From assembly GCA_964561995.1 (NCBI GenBank), contig CAZLQZ010000006.1, positions 1 through 64,000 on the forward strand: a stretch of DNA of 64,000 nucleotides. The letters are read 5' to 3'. The notes beneath the pieces were generated by a model. That model was not told the origin of the DNA. It searched no databases and was given only the letters and a program-made list of their open reading frames with translations. This document shows, in pieces, positions 23,131 to 31,100 of this stretch; the first letter of the stretch is position 1; each line of letters begins with the position of its first letter. The position numbers were made by a program, and so were the translations under genes. The DNA comes from JABIAG01 sp964561995 (GTDB lineage Archaea; Nanobdellota; Nanobdellia; Woesearchaeales; JABIAG01).

Positions 23131-23202
23131 AATAAGAAAATAGTGTTTTTATTTAATTAACTTTCTATTAGTTTTCTTCTTAGTATATCTAATTTGTTAC
23201 TT

Positions 23203-23754
23203 TTAACTTTTGGGGTGTGATTCTGCTTCAATTTCTGCATAAATTTTATCCAGTTTTAAGCGTGATTTGCTAATTGCGATTTGTATTAATGGGACGTCTC
23301 TTTTTTCTTTTAAACATACGTATTTATGAATATTTTTTGAAAAACCATGTTCTATAAAGAAATAAACTCCTACTATTCTTGTGTTAGGGTGTCCTGCATA
23401 TTTTAAAGATGTACCTTGTTCTAATAAATCCATGTGGCTGATTTGGTCGTGATAATCAAAAGACTCGGATTGTCCTTCAAAATTAAACAATCCTGGTTCA
23501 AAAAGTTGATGGGGTTTATTTCCTGGTTGAATAATTATTCCTGAATTATCAATTAATAATCTTTCAATACTTTCGATTCTTCCGATTAATTCAGTAATAT
23601 AATTACTTTTTGGGTCTTTAATTTTTTCAATATCTTCATAGATGGAATAATTACTAACTTCGCCCCATAAATTATTTGATTTACCTTTTAGTTTTAAATA
23701 AAGAAACTTACTTTCATCATGTTGTGATGGGTCTGTTAAATGATCATTAATCAT
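23203..23754 (-). CDS. Hypothetical protein, 183 aa
   Basis: Soluble protein without recognised family. It is rich in His and Asp, with a beta-rich C-terminal half (TRIVGVYFFIEHGFSKNI, VPLIQIAISKSRL). No signal peptide or membrane segment. It is flanked by AT-rich DNA and is probably monocistronic, between the GDSL lipoprotein gene and dnaJ. Confidence 0.6.
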   Translation of the reverse strand: MINDHLTDPSQHDESKFLYLKLKGKSNNLWGEVSNYSIYEDIEKIKDPKSNYITELIGRIESIERLLIDNSGIIIQPGNKPHQLFEPGLFNFEGQSESFDYHDQISHMDLLEQGTSLKYAGHPNTRIVGVYFFIEHGFSKNIHKYVCLKEKRDVPLIQIAISKSRLKLDKIYAEIEAESHPKS

Positions 23755-23822
23755 AATTAAATGGTAATGTAATTAAAGTTATAATGATTTTTTAAAGTTT
23801 TTGTAATTAGGTGAAATGTTTA

Positions 23823-24896
23823 CTAGAACCAACTCTTTTTTTTGTTAAATGTTTTTTCTAATTCTATTAAAAGATCTTTTTGTTTTTTATTTAGTTTTTT
23901 AGGAACTTCAATTGTAACTTTAACATTTTCACTTCCACTTCCGTATCCATCTAAGTGAGGTATTCCTTTTCCTTTCATTTGAAATATGGTTTCTGATTGT
24001 GTTCCTGCTGGAATTTTTAATGTTGCTTCACCTTTTAGGGTTGGAACTTTAATGTCTCCACCTAATGACGCTGTAATAAAAGAAACGGGTGCTTCAATAT
24101 TAATATCATAATCTTCTCTTTGAAACAATTTGTGTTCTTTAACTGTAATGAATAAATATAAATCGCCAGTTTCAGCACCTTTTTCTCCTGCTTCTCCTTC
24201 GCCGTGAATTCTTAATCTCATTCCATTATCGACGCCTGCTGGTATTTTTGCATTTATTTTTTTATTAACTTCTCTTCTACCTGAACCAAAGCAACTAGAA
24301 CATGGTTGTTCAATTGTTTCTCCTTCTCCTTGGCATTTTCTACATGATGATTGTAAGTTAACAATTCCAAAAGGTGTTCTTTGTTGTCTTCTTACAACTC
24401 CTGAACCATTACAATCTGGACAAGTAACTACTTTACTATGTTTGTCAGCTCCAGTACCTTTGCAATCTTCGCAAGTATCATATTTAGGTAGGGTGATTTC
24501 TTTTTCTACACCTTCTGCTGCTTCTTCTAAAGAAATTGTAATATCATATCTTAAATCGTCTCCTCTTCTCTTTTTAGACTTTCTTGCACCGCCAAATCCA
24601 AAACCTGAAAAGACTTGATCAAAAATATCATCAAAATTAAATCCCATGTTGGATGGGTCGAATCCTTGACCTTGGGATCCTTCATTAGTTCCAAATCGGT
24701 CATATTGTTCTCTTTTAGTTTCATCGCCTAGAACTGCTGCGGCTTCATTTACTTCTTTGAATTTGTGTTCAGAATCAGGATTGTCCGGATTTAAATCGGG
24801 GTGATATTTTTTTGCTAGTTTTTTGTACGCTTTTTTAATCTCCTCTTTACTAGCTCCTTTTTCAACTCCCAATGTTTCGTAGTAATCTTTACTCAT
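23823..24896 (-). CDS. dnaJ: Chaperone protein DnaJ
   Basis: 357 residues, full-length class A J-protein. The J domain (residues 1-70) contains the HPD tripeptide in KKYHPDLNPD; a short G/F region follows (FGFGGARKSKK). The zinc centre has four CxxCxGxG repeats (CEDCKGTG, CPDCNGSG, CRKCQGEG, CSSCFGSG), then the substrate-binding CTD with GDLYLFITVKEH. It stimulates the DnaK ATPase and delivers unfolded clients. The 53-codon membrane ORF upstream ends 8 bp inside dnaJ, implying coupled translation. Archaeal DnaJ/DnaK sets are thought to derive from bacteria. Confidence 0.96.
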   Translation of the reverse strand: MSKDYYETLGVEKGASKEEIKKAYKKLAKKYHPDLNPDNPDSEHKFKEVNEAAAVLGDETKREQYDRFGTNEGSQGQGFDPSNMGFNFDDIFDQVFSGFGFGGARKSKKRRGDDLRYDITISLEEAAEGVEKEITLPKYDTCEDCKGTGADKHSKVVTCPDCNGSGVVRRQQRTPFGIVNLQSSCRKCQGEGETIEQPCSSCFGSGRREVNKKINAKIPAGVDNGMRLRIHGEGEAGEKGAETGDLYLFITVKEHKLFQREDYDINIEAPVSFITASLGGDIKVPTLKGEATLKIPAGTQSETIFQMKGKGIPHLDGYGSGSENVKVTIEVPKKLNKKQKDLLIELEKTFNKKKSWF

Positions 24897-25050
24897 TTTT
24901 CCCCTTTACCCTATACTTAGGGTTATTAATTATGTCGTTAATTTCCCATTTTACTTGCTTTTTTAATCGTAAGTTTAGTCTTATATCTTTCCAAAACCTG
25001 CTTCCGATATACGCAAATACAGCGATTATAACAATCCATCCGAATTCCAT
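24889..25050 (-). CDS. Small single-TM protein coupled to dnaJ, 53 aa
   Basis: ATG 25050 to TAA 24889-24891 encodes 53 residues. An N-terminal membrane helix (WIVIIAVFAYIGSRFW, residues 5-20) is followed by a basic cytoplasmic tail ending VKGKNE. The stop lies inside the first codons of dnaJ (AATGAGTAA), so its translation would feed directly into dnaJ. A TATA-like TTTATTTATAATAAA directly precedes the ATG. The gene is too short for routine annotation, but its position and overlap make it credible. Confidence 0.6.
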   Translation of the reverse strand: MEFGWIVIIAVFAYIGSRFWKDIRLNLRLKKQVKWEINDIINNPKYRVKGKNE

Positions 25051-25096
25051 TTTATTATAAATAAAAAAATAAAGGTAATAAAAAGTTATTCTTTTT

Positions 25097-25140
25097 ATTC
25101 CTTCTTTTCTATCTTCTTTTTCATCAACTACTTTAGCGCA
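25097..25140 (-). repeat. Degenerate copy of the dnaK 3' end
   Basis: On the minus strand this segment reads GTAGTTGATGAAAAAGAAGA and continues to GGAATAA, closely matching the real dnaK 3' end at 25211-25262. The two copies are separated by about 70 bp containing a hairpin. The copy is not in frame with anything. It is best read as a remnant of a local duplication or insertion at the dnaK terminus. Confidence 0.55.
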
Positions 25141-25145
25141 ACTGG

Positions 25146-25172
25146 TTACGGTTGGTTGACATCCAACCGTAA
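25146..25172 (-). other. 10-bp stem hairpin downstream of dnaK
   Basis: TTACGGTTGG-TTGACAT-CCAACCGTAA is a perfect 10-bp inverted repeat with a 7-nt loop, 37 bp after the dnaK stop. It could stabilise the dnaK mRNA end, act as a processing site, or be an operator for the downstream small ORF and dnaJ. Its core resembles the smaller repeat in the grpE leader. Confidence 0.6.
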
Positions 25173-25208
25173 GTACTGTTTCGCTTACTCAACTGTACGA
25201 CTAAAAAA

Positions 25209-27092
25209 TTATTCCTTTTTTTCTTCCTTTTTATCTTCTTTTTCATCAACTACTTCTGCGTCAACTACTTTTTCATCCTTTTTTTCTTCTTTTTTATCTT
25301 TGCCAGGTTCTGCTTTTTGCTTAGCTTCTTGTTCTTTAGCAGCTTTAGCATACATTTCTTGTGCAATCTTATTGAACTTTTCAGTAAGTTCATCTTTTTT
25401 TGTTTTGATGGTTTCGTAGTTTTTGTCTTTGTCTTTTAGTAATTCTTTCATTTCATTGATGTCTTTTTTAATAGGTTCAATTTGTTTTTTATCAACTTTG
25501 TCGCCCATTTCTTTTATGGTTTTTTCATATTGAAATACTAAAGTTTCTGCTTCGTTTAAAGTTTCAATTTTTTCTTTAATTTTTTTGTCTTCATCTGCAT
25601 GTGCTTCAGCGTCTTTTTTCATTTTTTCAATATCTTCATCTGACAAGTTTGATGAACCAGTTACTGTAATCTTTTGTTCTTTACCTGTTCCTAGGTCTTT
25701 AGCAGATACATTTACAATTCCATTTGCATCAATGTCGAATGTAACTTCAACTTGAGGAACTCCTCTTGGTGCTGGTGGTATTCCTACTAAATCGAATCTT
25801 CCTAATGATTTGTTATCATTAGCCATTGCTCTTTCACCTTGTAGTACGTTTATTGTTACTGCTGTTTGATTATCTGCAGCTGTACTGAATGTTTGAGATT
25901 TTCTAGTTGGAATAGTTGTATTTCTTTCTATTAATTTAGTTGATACTCCGCCTAAAGTTTCAATACCTAAAGTTAGTGGTGTAACATCTAATAATAAAAC
26001 ATCTTTAACTTCTCCGCCTAAAATTCCTGCTTGAATTGCAGCGCCTAGTGCAACAGCTTCATCAGGGTTAACAGATTTATCTCCTTCTTTTCCAGTTATG
26101 CTTTTAACTAATTCTTGTACTGCTGGGATTCTAGTTGATCCTCCTACAAGTAAGATTTTGTTAATTTCGTCTGCTTTAATTCCTGCATCTTTAATTGCTT
26201 GTTCTGTTGGTCCTTTTAATTTTTCAATAATGTCTGCAATCATATTCTCGAATTGCGCTTTTGTTAAATCTAAATTCAAATGTTTTGGACCATCTGCTCC
26301 ACTTGTAATAAATGGTAAGTTAATTGTAGTCTTTTGAGAAGATGAAAGTTCTTTTTTAGCATTTTCTGCTGCTTCTTTCAATCTTTGTTCAGCTTGTTTA
26401 TCTTTTCTTAAGTCAATTCCATTTTCTTTTTTGAAATGTTCTGCTAAGAAATCAATAATTAACTGATCTATATCATCTCCACCTAAGTGATTATTTCCAG
26501 ATGTTGATTTTACTTCAAAAACACCGTCTCCAAGTTCCATAACTGAAACATCGAAAGTTCCACCCCCAAAATCGAATACTAATACTGTGTGTTCGTTGGA
26601 TTTATCCATTCCGTAAGCTAAACTTGCTGAAGTTGGTTCATTAACTATTCTTAAAACATTTAGTCCTGCAACTTTACCTGCATCTTTAGTAGCTTGTCTT
26701 TGAGCATCATTAAAATATGCTGGTACTGTAATTACTGCGTCAGTTACTGTTCTTCCCATGTATGCTTCTGCATCTGTTTTTAATTTTTGTAAAATGATTG
26801 CTGATACTTCTTGAGGACTATATTCTTTATCTTCAATTTTAATTTTTTCATCAGTTCCAATAATTCTTTTTACACTTCTTATAGTGTGTTCTGGATTAGT
26901 AACTGCTTGGTTTTTTGCAATTTTACCAACTACTCTTTCTCCATCTTTTAGTAAAACTACTGATGGTGTTGTTCTTTCTCCTTCTGCGTTTGGAATAATT
27001 GTTGGTTTTCCACCCTCCATTACTGCTACTGCTGAGAATGTAGTACCTAAATCTATTCCTATTGCTTTTCCTTGTGATGCTTTTTCAGTCAT
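25209..27092 (-). CDS. dnaK: Chaperone protein DnaK (Hsp70)
   Basis: 627 residues. The ATPase domain has IGIDLGTTFSAVAVMEGG near residue 12, the phosphate-2 segment VFDFGGGTFDVSVMELG, and LLVGGSTRIPAVQELV. The interdomain linker DVLLLDVTPLTLGIET leads to the substrate-binding domain. The C-terminal lid ends in a Lys/Glu-rich low-complexity tail. It is a bacterial-type Hsp70. The ATG overlaps the end of the CxxCxxCC gene by 8 bp, and an AGAGGT Shine-Dalgarno-like site lies about 9 nt upstream of it. Gene order is grpE, CxxCxxCC gene, dnaK, small ORF, dnaJ. Confidence 0.97.
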   Translation of the reverse strand: MTEKASQGKAIGIDLGTTFSAVAVMEGGKPTIIPNAEGERTTPSVVLLKDGERVVGKIAKNQAVTNPEHTIRSVKRIIGTDEKIKIEDKEYSPQEVSAIILQKLKTDAEAYMGRTVTDAVITVPAYFNDAQRQATKDAGKVAGLNVLRIVNEPTSASLAYGMDKSNEHTVLVFDFGGGTFDVSVMELGDGVFEVKSTSGNNHLGGDDIDQLIIDFLAEHFKKENGIDLRKDKQAEQRLKEAAENAKKELSSSQKTTINLPFITSGADGPKHLNLDLTKAQFENMIADIIEKLKGPTEQAIKDAGIKADEINKILLVGGSTRIPAVQELVKSITGKEGDKSVNPDEAVALGAAIQAGILGGEVKDVLLLDVTPLTLGIETLGGVSTKLIERNTTIPTRKSQTFSTAADNQTAVTINVLQGERAMANDNKSLGRFDLVGIPPAPRGVPQVEVTFDIDANGIVNVSAKDLGTGKEQKITVTGSSNLSDEDIEKMKKDAEAHADEDKKIKEKIETLNEAETLVFQYEKTIKEMGDKVDKKQIEPIKKDINEMKELLKDKDKNYETIKTKKDELTEKFNKIAQEMYAKAAKEQEAKQKAEPGKDKKEEKKDEKVVDAEVVDEKEDKKEEKKE

Positions 27093-27450
27093 TTTTTTTT
27101 ACCTCTTGGCAAATTTGCCATTCTTCTTTTGATTGTTTGTTGTTTTTTACAAAATATTTTTTGTAAAATTCCATTGTTACATCTTCTTGACAATTGCCAA
27201 GTTTGCATAACAATGGTTTCACTTTGTGAATAGTACAGTGTTTGATTTTGTCGAAAAAGACGCATGGTCCAAACGGTTTTGGGTGTTTAGGTCGCCATGC
27301 TTCAGTTCCGAACATGTTGGTTTTTTCGAGATGTTTAGATTCTAATTCTTTTTCTGTAATGTTAAGGAATTTGGCAATTGCTTCTTTGTCTCCTGGCCCT
27401 AAAAAACCAGTTGAATATTGGCAACACTTGCCACAATTTAAACAACTCAT
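27085..27450 (-). CDS. YkgJ-type CxxCxxCC metal-binding protein inside the dnaK operon
   Basis: 121 residues from ATG 27450, chosen because it overlaps the grpE stop as ATGA; a start 27 nt further upstream is also open. The N-terminus is CLNCGKCCQYSTGF (CxxCxxCC), followed by PFGPCVFF, HCTIHKVKPLLC and GNC, so eight or more cysteines can bind an Fe-S cluster or zinc, as in the YkgJ family (UPF0153). Overlaps with grpE and dnaK show it is co-expressed with the chaperones. A redox- or metal-related chaperone function is inference. Confidence 0.85.
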   Translation of the reverse strand: MSCLNCGKCCQYSTGFLGPGDKEAIAKFLNITEKELESKHLEKTNMFGTEAWRPKHPKPFGPCVFFDKIKHCTIHKVKPLLCKLGNCQEDVTMEFYKKYFVKNNKQSKEEWQICQEVKKND

Positions 27451-27956
27451 TTCTTGCTTACTTTTACTCTTGAACATCTAATAACTTTACCGCTGAGTTT
27501 GTATCCTTTTTGTAACTCGTCTAAAATAGTTCCTTCAGGTTTATCTGATTCTTCTGTAATTACAGCTTCATGTAATTCTGGATTGAAATTTTTGTTATCT
27601 TTAATTGGTTCAAGTCCTTCATTTTCTAAAGTTGCTAAAAATTGTGCAAAGATCATTTCCATCCCTTTGATGAATTCTTCTTTGTTTTCTTTATGTTTTA
27701 ATGCTAATTCGAACATGTCTAAAACTGGTAAAAGGCTAGTAATAACTTCTTTTTTAAGATATATTTTTAGATCTTTTTTTTCTTCTTCAGTTCTTCTTTT
27801 AAAGTTTGCAAAGTCTGCTTGAGTTGATTGTAATAGGTATGTAAGTTCTTGAATTCTTTCTTCTGAACTCATTTTTATTTCTTTTTTTTCTTCTTTACAG
27901 GTTTTAACTGCTTCTTTGATTTCAGATTTACAAGTTTTTTGTTTTTCTTTTGACAT
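27447..27956 (-). CDS. grpE: Nucleotide exchange factor GrpE
   Basis: 169 residues. A long N-terminal coiled coil (RIQELTYLLQSTQADFANFK) precedes the core with SLLPVLDMFELALKH, FNPELHEAV and the C-terminal GYKLSGKVIRCSRVKVSK motif of GrpE. It promotes ADP release from DnaK. First gene of the chaperone operon. Its leader of about 45 nt contains a hairpin and is preceded by a good BRE/TATA, unlike the leaderless pattern elsewhere in the window. Confidence 0.95.
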   Translation of the reverse strand: MSKEKQKTCKSEIKEAVKTCKEEKKEIKMSSEERIQELTYLLQSTQADFANFKRRTEEEKKDLKIYLKKEVITSLLPVLDMFELALKHKENKEEFIKGMEMIFAQFLATLENEGLEPIKDNKNFNPELHEAVITEESDKPEGTILDELQKGYKLSGKVIRCSRVKVSKK

Positions 27957-27982
27957 TTCGAATCCCCTTTTGTGCTTACCTG

Positions 27983-27999
27983 GTTGACCTTAAGTCAAC
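27983..27999 (-). promoter_or_regulatory. Hairpin in the grpE leader
   Basis: GTTGAC-CTTAA-GTCAAC is a 6-bp perfect inverted repeat, with flanking CTTA and TAAG able to extend it. It lies between the predicted transcription start and the start codon, about 30 nt before the grpE ATG. It could be an operator or a temperature-sensitive RNA element. Confidence 0.5.
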
Positions 28000-28023
28000 G
28001 ATAAGTGTGTTAAACCGAGCTTC

Positions 28024-28038
28024 TTTATAAATGTTTCG
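28024..28038 (-). promoter_or_regulatory. BRE/TATA promoter of the chaperone operon
   Basis: On the minus strand CGAAAC (BRE-like) is followed by TTTATAAA, one of the best TATA boxes in the window. Transcription would start about 25 nt downstream, near 28000, giving a grpE leader of about 45 nt. Confidence 0.6.
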
Positions 28039-28106
28039 GAAAAATGACCTAGTTCTAAAGGTGTTTTCTAATTATTTTTCCTATTTTTTTATAGAAATAA
28101 TGTTAT

Positions 28107-28604
28107 CTACCAACCACCAACACTCTTGTAATTCTCTTTATTTTTCATATAATCATACAAAAAAGAATCTTTTTTTTTAAATTTCATGAATTTATCATAA
28201 AGATGATGATTTTTATCAACTAAACTTATAAAATAATTGTTAGAATCTTTAAATTCATTTTTTCCCCAATCTTTCCAACTCCTTAAGTCTTTATCATTCC
28301 AAGAAAATAGCTCACTCATTTCAGATTCATAAGTCTCATTTATACATCTTAGAGTGCAACTTTTATGTTTTTCAAGAAATTTCAATAATGATTTTTCTTC
28401 ATCGTTGAATGTTTTTATTAAATTAGGTTCATTTTTATATCTTTTTTTTTTAAGTTTAAAATTTTCTTTAATGTCTTCAATTATTTCTAAAAATTTAGAT
28501 TTGTTTAAAGGAACTTTATTTTGATTTAAAGAATAGATTATATCTTTACCTATGTTAAATATAACTTTGTGTTCTTTACATATTATACTTCCAAAATCTC
28601 CCAT
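28107..28604 (-). CDS. Hypothetical protein, 165 aa
   Basis: Lys-rich soluble protein of no recognised family. A paired Cys motif (CTLRC near residue 73) and several Trp residues (FSWNDKDLRSWKDWGK) are visible. No signal peptide or membrane helix. It stands alone upstream of the chaperone operon on the same strand, with about 150 bp between them holding the grpE promoter. Confidence 0.6.
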   Translation of the reverse strand: MGDFGSIICKEHKVIFNIGKDIIYSLNQNKVPLNKSKFLEIIEDIKENFKLKKKRYKNEPNLIKTFNDEEKSLLKFLEKHKSCTLRCINETYESEMSELFSWNDKDLRSWKDWGKNEFKDSNNYFISLVDKNHHLYDKFMKFKKKDSFLYDYMKNKENYKSVGGW

Positions 28605-28742
28605 AAATAGATAATATGAATTACTTTTATTTAAATATTTGTGTAAAAATTGAACTTAACACACCTCAACTCTTAATTCATCAAATCAATTATTTTTTAA
28701 CCAACCAAAACCCTTAAAAATCCCTAACCAATATCACTCTTT

Positions 28743-30182
28743 ATGCCACTATTAACTAAATCCAAATATATCATCGGAATACAGTGCCCGAAGTATTTAT
28801 GGATGGTTTTTCACGAGAAAGATAAGATTCCCGAACACGATAAATCAACCCAATTTCGTTTCGATCAAGGTAATTTAGTTGGCCAACTAGCTAAGAAGTT
28901 ATACCCTGAAGGTATCAATATATCAACCAAAGATTTTATGGGTAATATTAATCAAACAAGGATTTTAGTGGATAAACGTGCAACAATGTTTGAAGCTGGT
29001 TTTATGAACAATAGTTTATATTCACGAGTTGATATTCTTAAACCTGCACCTAAGGGACAGTGGGATATTATAGAAGTAAAATCTTCAACAAGTGTTAAAG
29101 ATATTAATCTACACGATATTTCCTTTCAAAAACATTGCTTAGAATGTTATGGGTTAAAGATTAGAAAATGTTTCTTAATGTATCTTAATAACAAATATAT
29201 AAAAAAAGGAAAAATAAGTCCTAAAAACTTATTTGTAACTGAAGAAATAACTGCATTTAAATATGTAAAAATAAAAGAAATGTTCGATATCATAAATTCT
29301 AATGTTAATCCTGATACAACAATAGGAAGACATTGTGCAGACCCTTACGGTTGTCCGTTAGAAGGAGAATGTTGGGGATTTTTACCTGAACAAAACGTGT
29401 TTGATTTGTACAGGGGAACTAATGCTGCTTTAGAATTATTTGAAAATGAAGTATTAGAAATAAAAAATATTCCTGAAGATTTCAAATTAAACGATAAACA
29501 AAGTATTCAAAAAAATTGTGCCATAACCAATAAACCTTACATCCAAAAAGAAGGAATTAAAGATTTCATTAAAACTTTAAATTATCCTTTATACTATTTA
29601 GACTTTGAAACTCATAGTCCAGCAATCCCAATTTATGATGGAATGAGACCTTATCAAAGAATTCCTTTCCAATTTTCTTTACATATTGTTCAAGAAGATG
29701 GCACTTCTTCACATCATTCTTTTTTAGCAGAAGGAAAAGAAGATCCAAGACCAAAATTCTTAGAAGAATTAAAGAAATTACTTGATGATAAAGGAAGTAT
29801 TGTTGTTTACAATCAAACATTTGAAATAAGTATGTTAAACGAATTAGCAGTGAGCTTTCCAGAATATAACGAAGTAATTAAACAATATAAGGATAGAATT
29901 GTAGACTTGCTAGTGCCTTTTAGAAACTTTCATTATTATCATCCAAAACAAGCAGGCTCAGCATCAATTAAGAAAGTTCTCCCTGCACTAACTGGTAAGA
30001 GTTATGATGACTTAGGAATTAATCAGGGCAATGATGCAAGCCTTTCTTTTGTACGTATGATCTTTGGTGAAGATTCTAAAGAAGAAAAAGATAAAATTAA
30101 AGCTGATTTAGAAAAGTATTGTAAACTTGATACTGAAGGGATGATTTGGATTGTTGATGAATTGAGAAAGTTAATTGAGTGA
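28743..30182 (+). CDS. DUF2779 protein: RecB/Cas4-like nuclease plus DEDD exonuclease-like domain
   Basis: 479 residues. The N-terminal half is a PD-(D/E)XK nuclease of the Cas4/RecB type: Y-x-GIQCPKYLW start, GNLVGQLAKKLYP, and the catalytic IIEVKSSTSVKD with downstream QKHCLECYGL. A cysteine cluster (CADPYGCPLEGECW) near residue 198 could hold an Fe-S cluster as in Cas4. The C-terminal half has an RNase H/DEDD-like motif YYLDFETHSPAIPIYDG, then VVYNQTFEISMLNEL, characteristic of DUF2779. A nuclease in DNA repair or defence is likely; no cas genes are present. Confidence 0.82.
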   Translation: MPLLTKSKYIIGIQCPKYLWMVFHEKDKIPEHDKSTQFRFDQGNLVGQLAKKLYPEGINISTKDFMGNINQTRILVDKRATMFEAGFMNNSLYSRVDILKPAPKGQWDIIEVKSSTSVKDINLHDISFQKHCLECYGLKIRKCFLMYLNNKYIKKGKISPKNLFVTEEITAFKYVKIKEMFDIINSNVNPDTTIGRHCADPYGCPLEGECWGFLPEQNVFDLYRGTNAALELFENEVLEIKNIPEDFKLNDKQSIQKNCAITNKPYIQKEGIKDFIKTLNYPLYYLDFETHSPAIPIYDGMRPYQRIPFQFSLHIVQEDGTSSHHSFLAEGKEDPRPKFLEELKKLLDDKGSIVVYNQTFEISMLNELAVSFPEYNEVIKQYKDRIVDLLVPFRNFHYYHPKQAGSASIKKVLPALTGKSYDDLGINQGNDASLSFVRMIFGEDSKEEKDKIKADLEKYCKLDTEGMIWIVDELRKLIE

Positions 30183-30186
30183 ACGT

Positions 30187-30693
30187 TTATTGAACTGTTA
30201 TTTCTAAATACTCTTGAATATTTTCATGAAAAGATATTTCACATGCATAAATTCCTGGAACTTCATTTGTTAATCCAATCATAATTGGAACCTTTTTAGA
30301 TTGTTTAGAAGGAATACTGGTAGGGGCATTTTGATATGTGGGATTTATTCCTACACATTCTAAATTTATTGCTGGTTTTATTTCTTCTTCATTTGGATTG
30401 AAAACATAAGTCAACAGTAAATTATCTTTATCATTCTTAAAAGTTAATTCATTCCCTCCATTGGGTATGGTGATCAAGTCTGATTCTGTTGCTGGAATAG
30501 CGTCAACATATTCTATTGGTTGAAGTTTTGTAGTTTCAAAAGTTTTTACTCCAGATTTAACAAATAAAACCTTAAAACCTAATCCCGCAATTAAGAGTAA
30601 TGCAACAACAATTATGGTTATAATTGGAACTTTGAATGATTTCTTCTTAAAAAATTCATTAATTTGATTAAGATTATATCCACTCTTAACCAT
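30187..30693 (-). CDS. Membrane-anchored extracytoplasmic protein
   Basis: 168 residues from ATG 30693 (the frame is open for ten more codons upstream, but this start overlaps the ASCH stop as ATGGTTAA). A basic N-terminal helix is followed by one strong TM segment (IITIIVVALLLIAGLGF) and an extracytoplasmic beta-rich domain with TFETTKLQPIEYV to the end. Two cysteines (LECVG, YACEI) could form a disulfide. The end of the domain looks immunoglobulin-like. Function unknown. Confidence 0.6.
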   Translation of the reverse strand: MVKSGYNLNQINEFFKKKSFKVPIITIIVVALLLIAGLGFKVLFVKSGVKTFETTKLQPIEYVDAIPATESDLITIPNGGNELTFKNDKDNLLLTYVFNPNEEEIKPAINLECVGINPTYQNAPTSIPSKQSKKVPIMIGLTNEVPGIYACEISFHENIQEYLEITVQ

Positions 30694-30917
30694 CTTCTTT
30701 TTTATCAATTCCTTTGCATTCAACTCTCATAAATGGTGCATCTTTATTATAACCATTTTTAAAATGTATTTCATCATAAGATTTACTCAAACGAACATCC
30801 CAATATGGTTTTATTTCTCTATATTCTATTTTTTTCTTTTCTGAAGCAATTTTTTCAAACCATTTTTTGTGTAAAGTTAAATGTAAAATCTTCCTAATCT
30901 TAAAAAATGAATTTCAT
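30686..30917 (-). pseudogene. Broken, short ASCH-domain gene
   Basis: From 30889 down to TAA 30686-30688 one frame encodes ILHLTLHKKWFEKIASE, then YREIKPYW and FKNGYNKDAPFMRVE, the conserved core of ASCH (RNA-binding) domains. That frame has no ATG, GTG or TTG start. An ATG at 30917 would give MKFIFKIRK joined to this core only if one base were removed from a 6-T run (30902-30907). The end is also short: usual members continue about 30 residues past MRVE. It is a decayed gene, a sequencing indel, or a gene starting at a rare ATT codon. Confidence 0.6.
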
Positions 30918-31071
30918 TTATAAATTTAGCTTATATTATTTTATTCAAAACTTATTAGATTAGATAAGTTGGATTCTACTTTTTAAAAAAAACAATCTCA
31001 AAGTACAAGAATGTTTGATTATTTGTAAAACGGAGGATTTAACTACTTTCAAGTAACTGCACTTCATTAAC

Positions 31072-31081
31072 TTTATATATT
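31072..31081 (+). promoter_or_regulatory. TATA box of the histidine phosphatase gene
   Basis: TTTATATATT about 25 nt upstream of the ATG at 31101; no ribosome binding site follows. An unused Shine-Dalgarno-like GGAGGAT lies at 31032-31038 without a nearby start codon. Confidence 0.5.
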
Positions 31082-31100
31082 AGTTAATCTTTCTTTTGTT

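Noticed and set aside
27454..27822. Plus-strand 122-codon frame opposite grpE
   Set aside because: Lies entirely within conserved grpE coding sequence; the translation is a reverse-complement artefact of Lys/Glu codons giving Ser/Phe/Leu.
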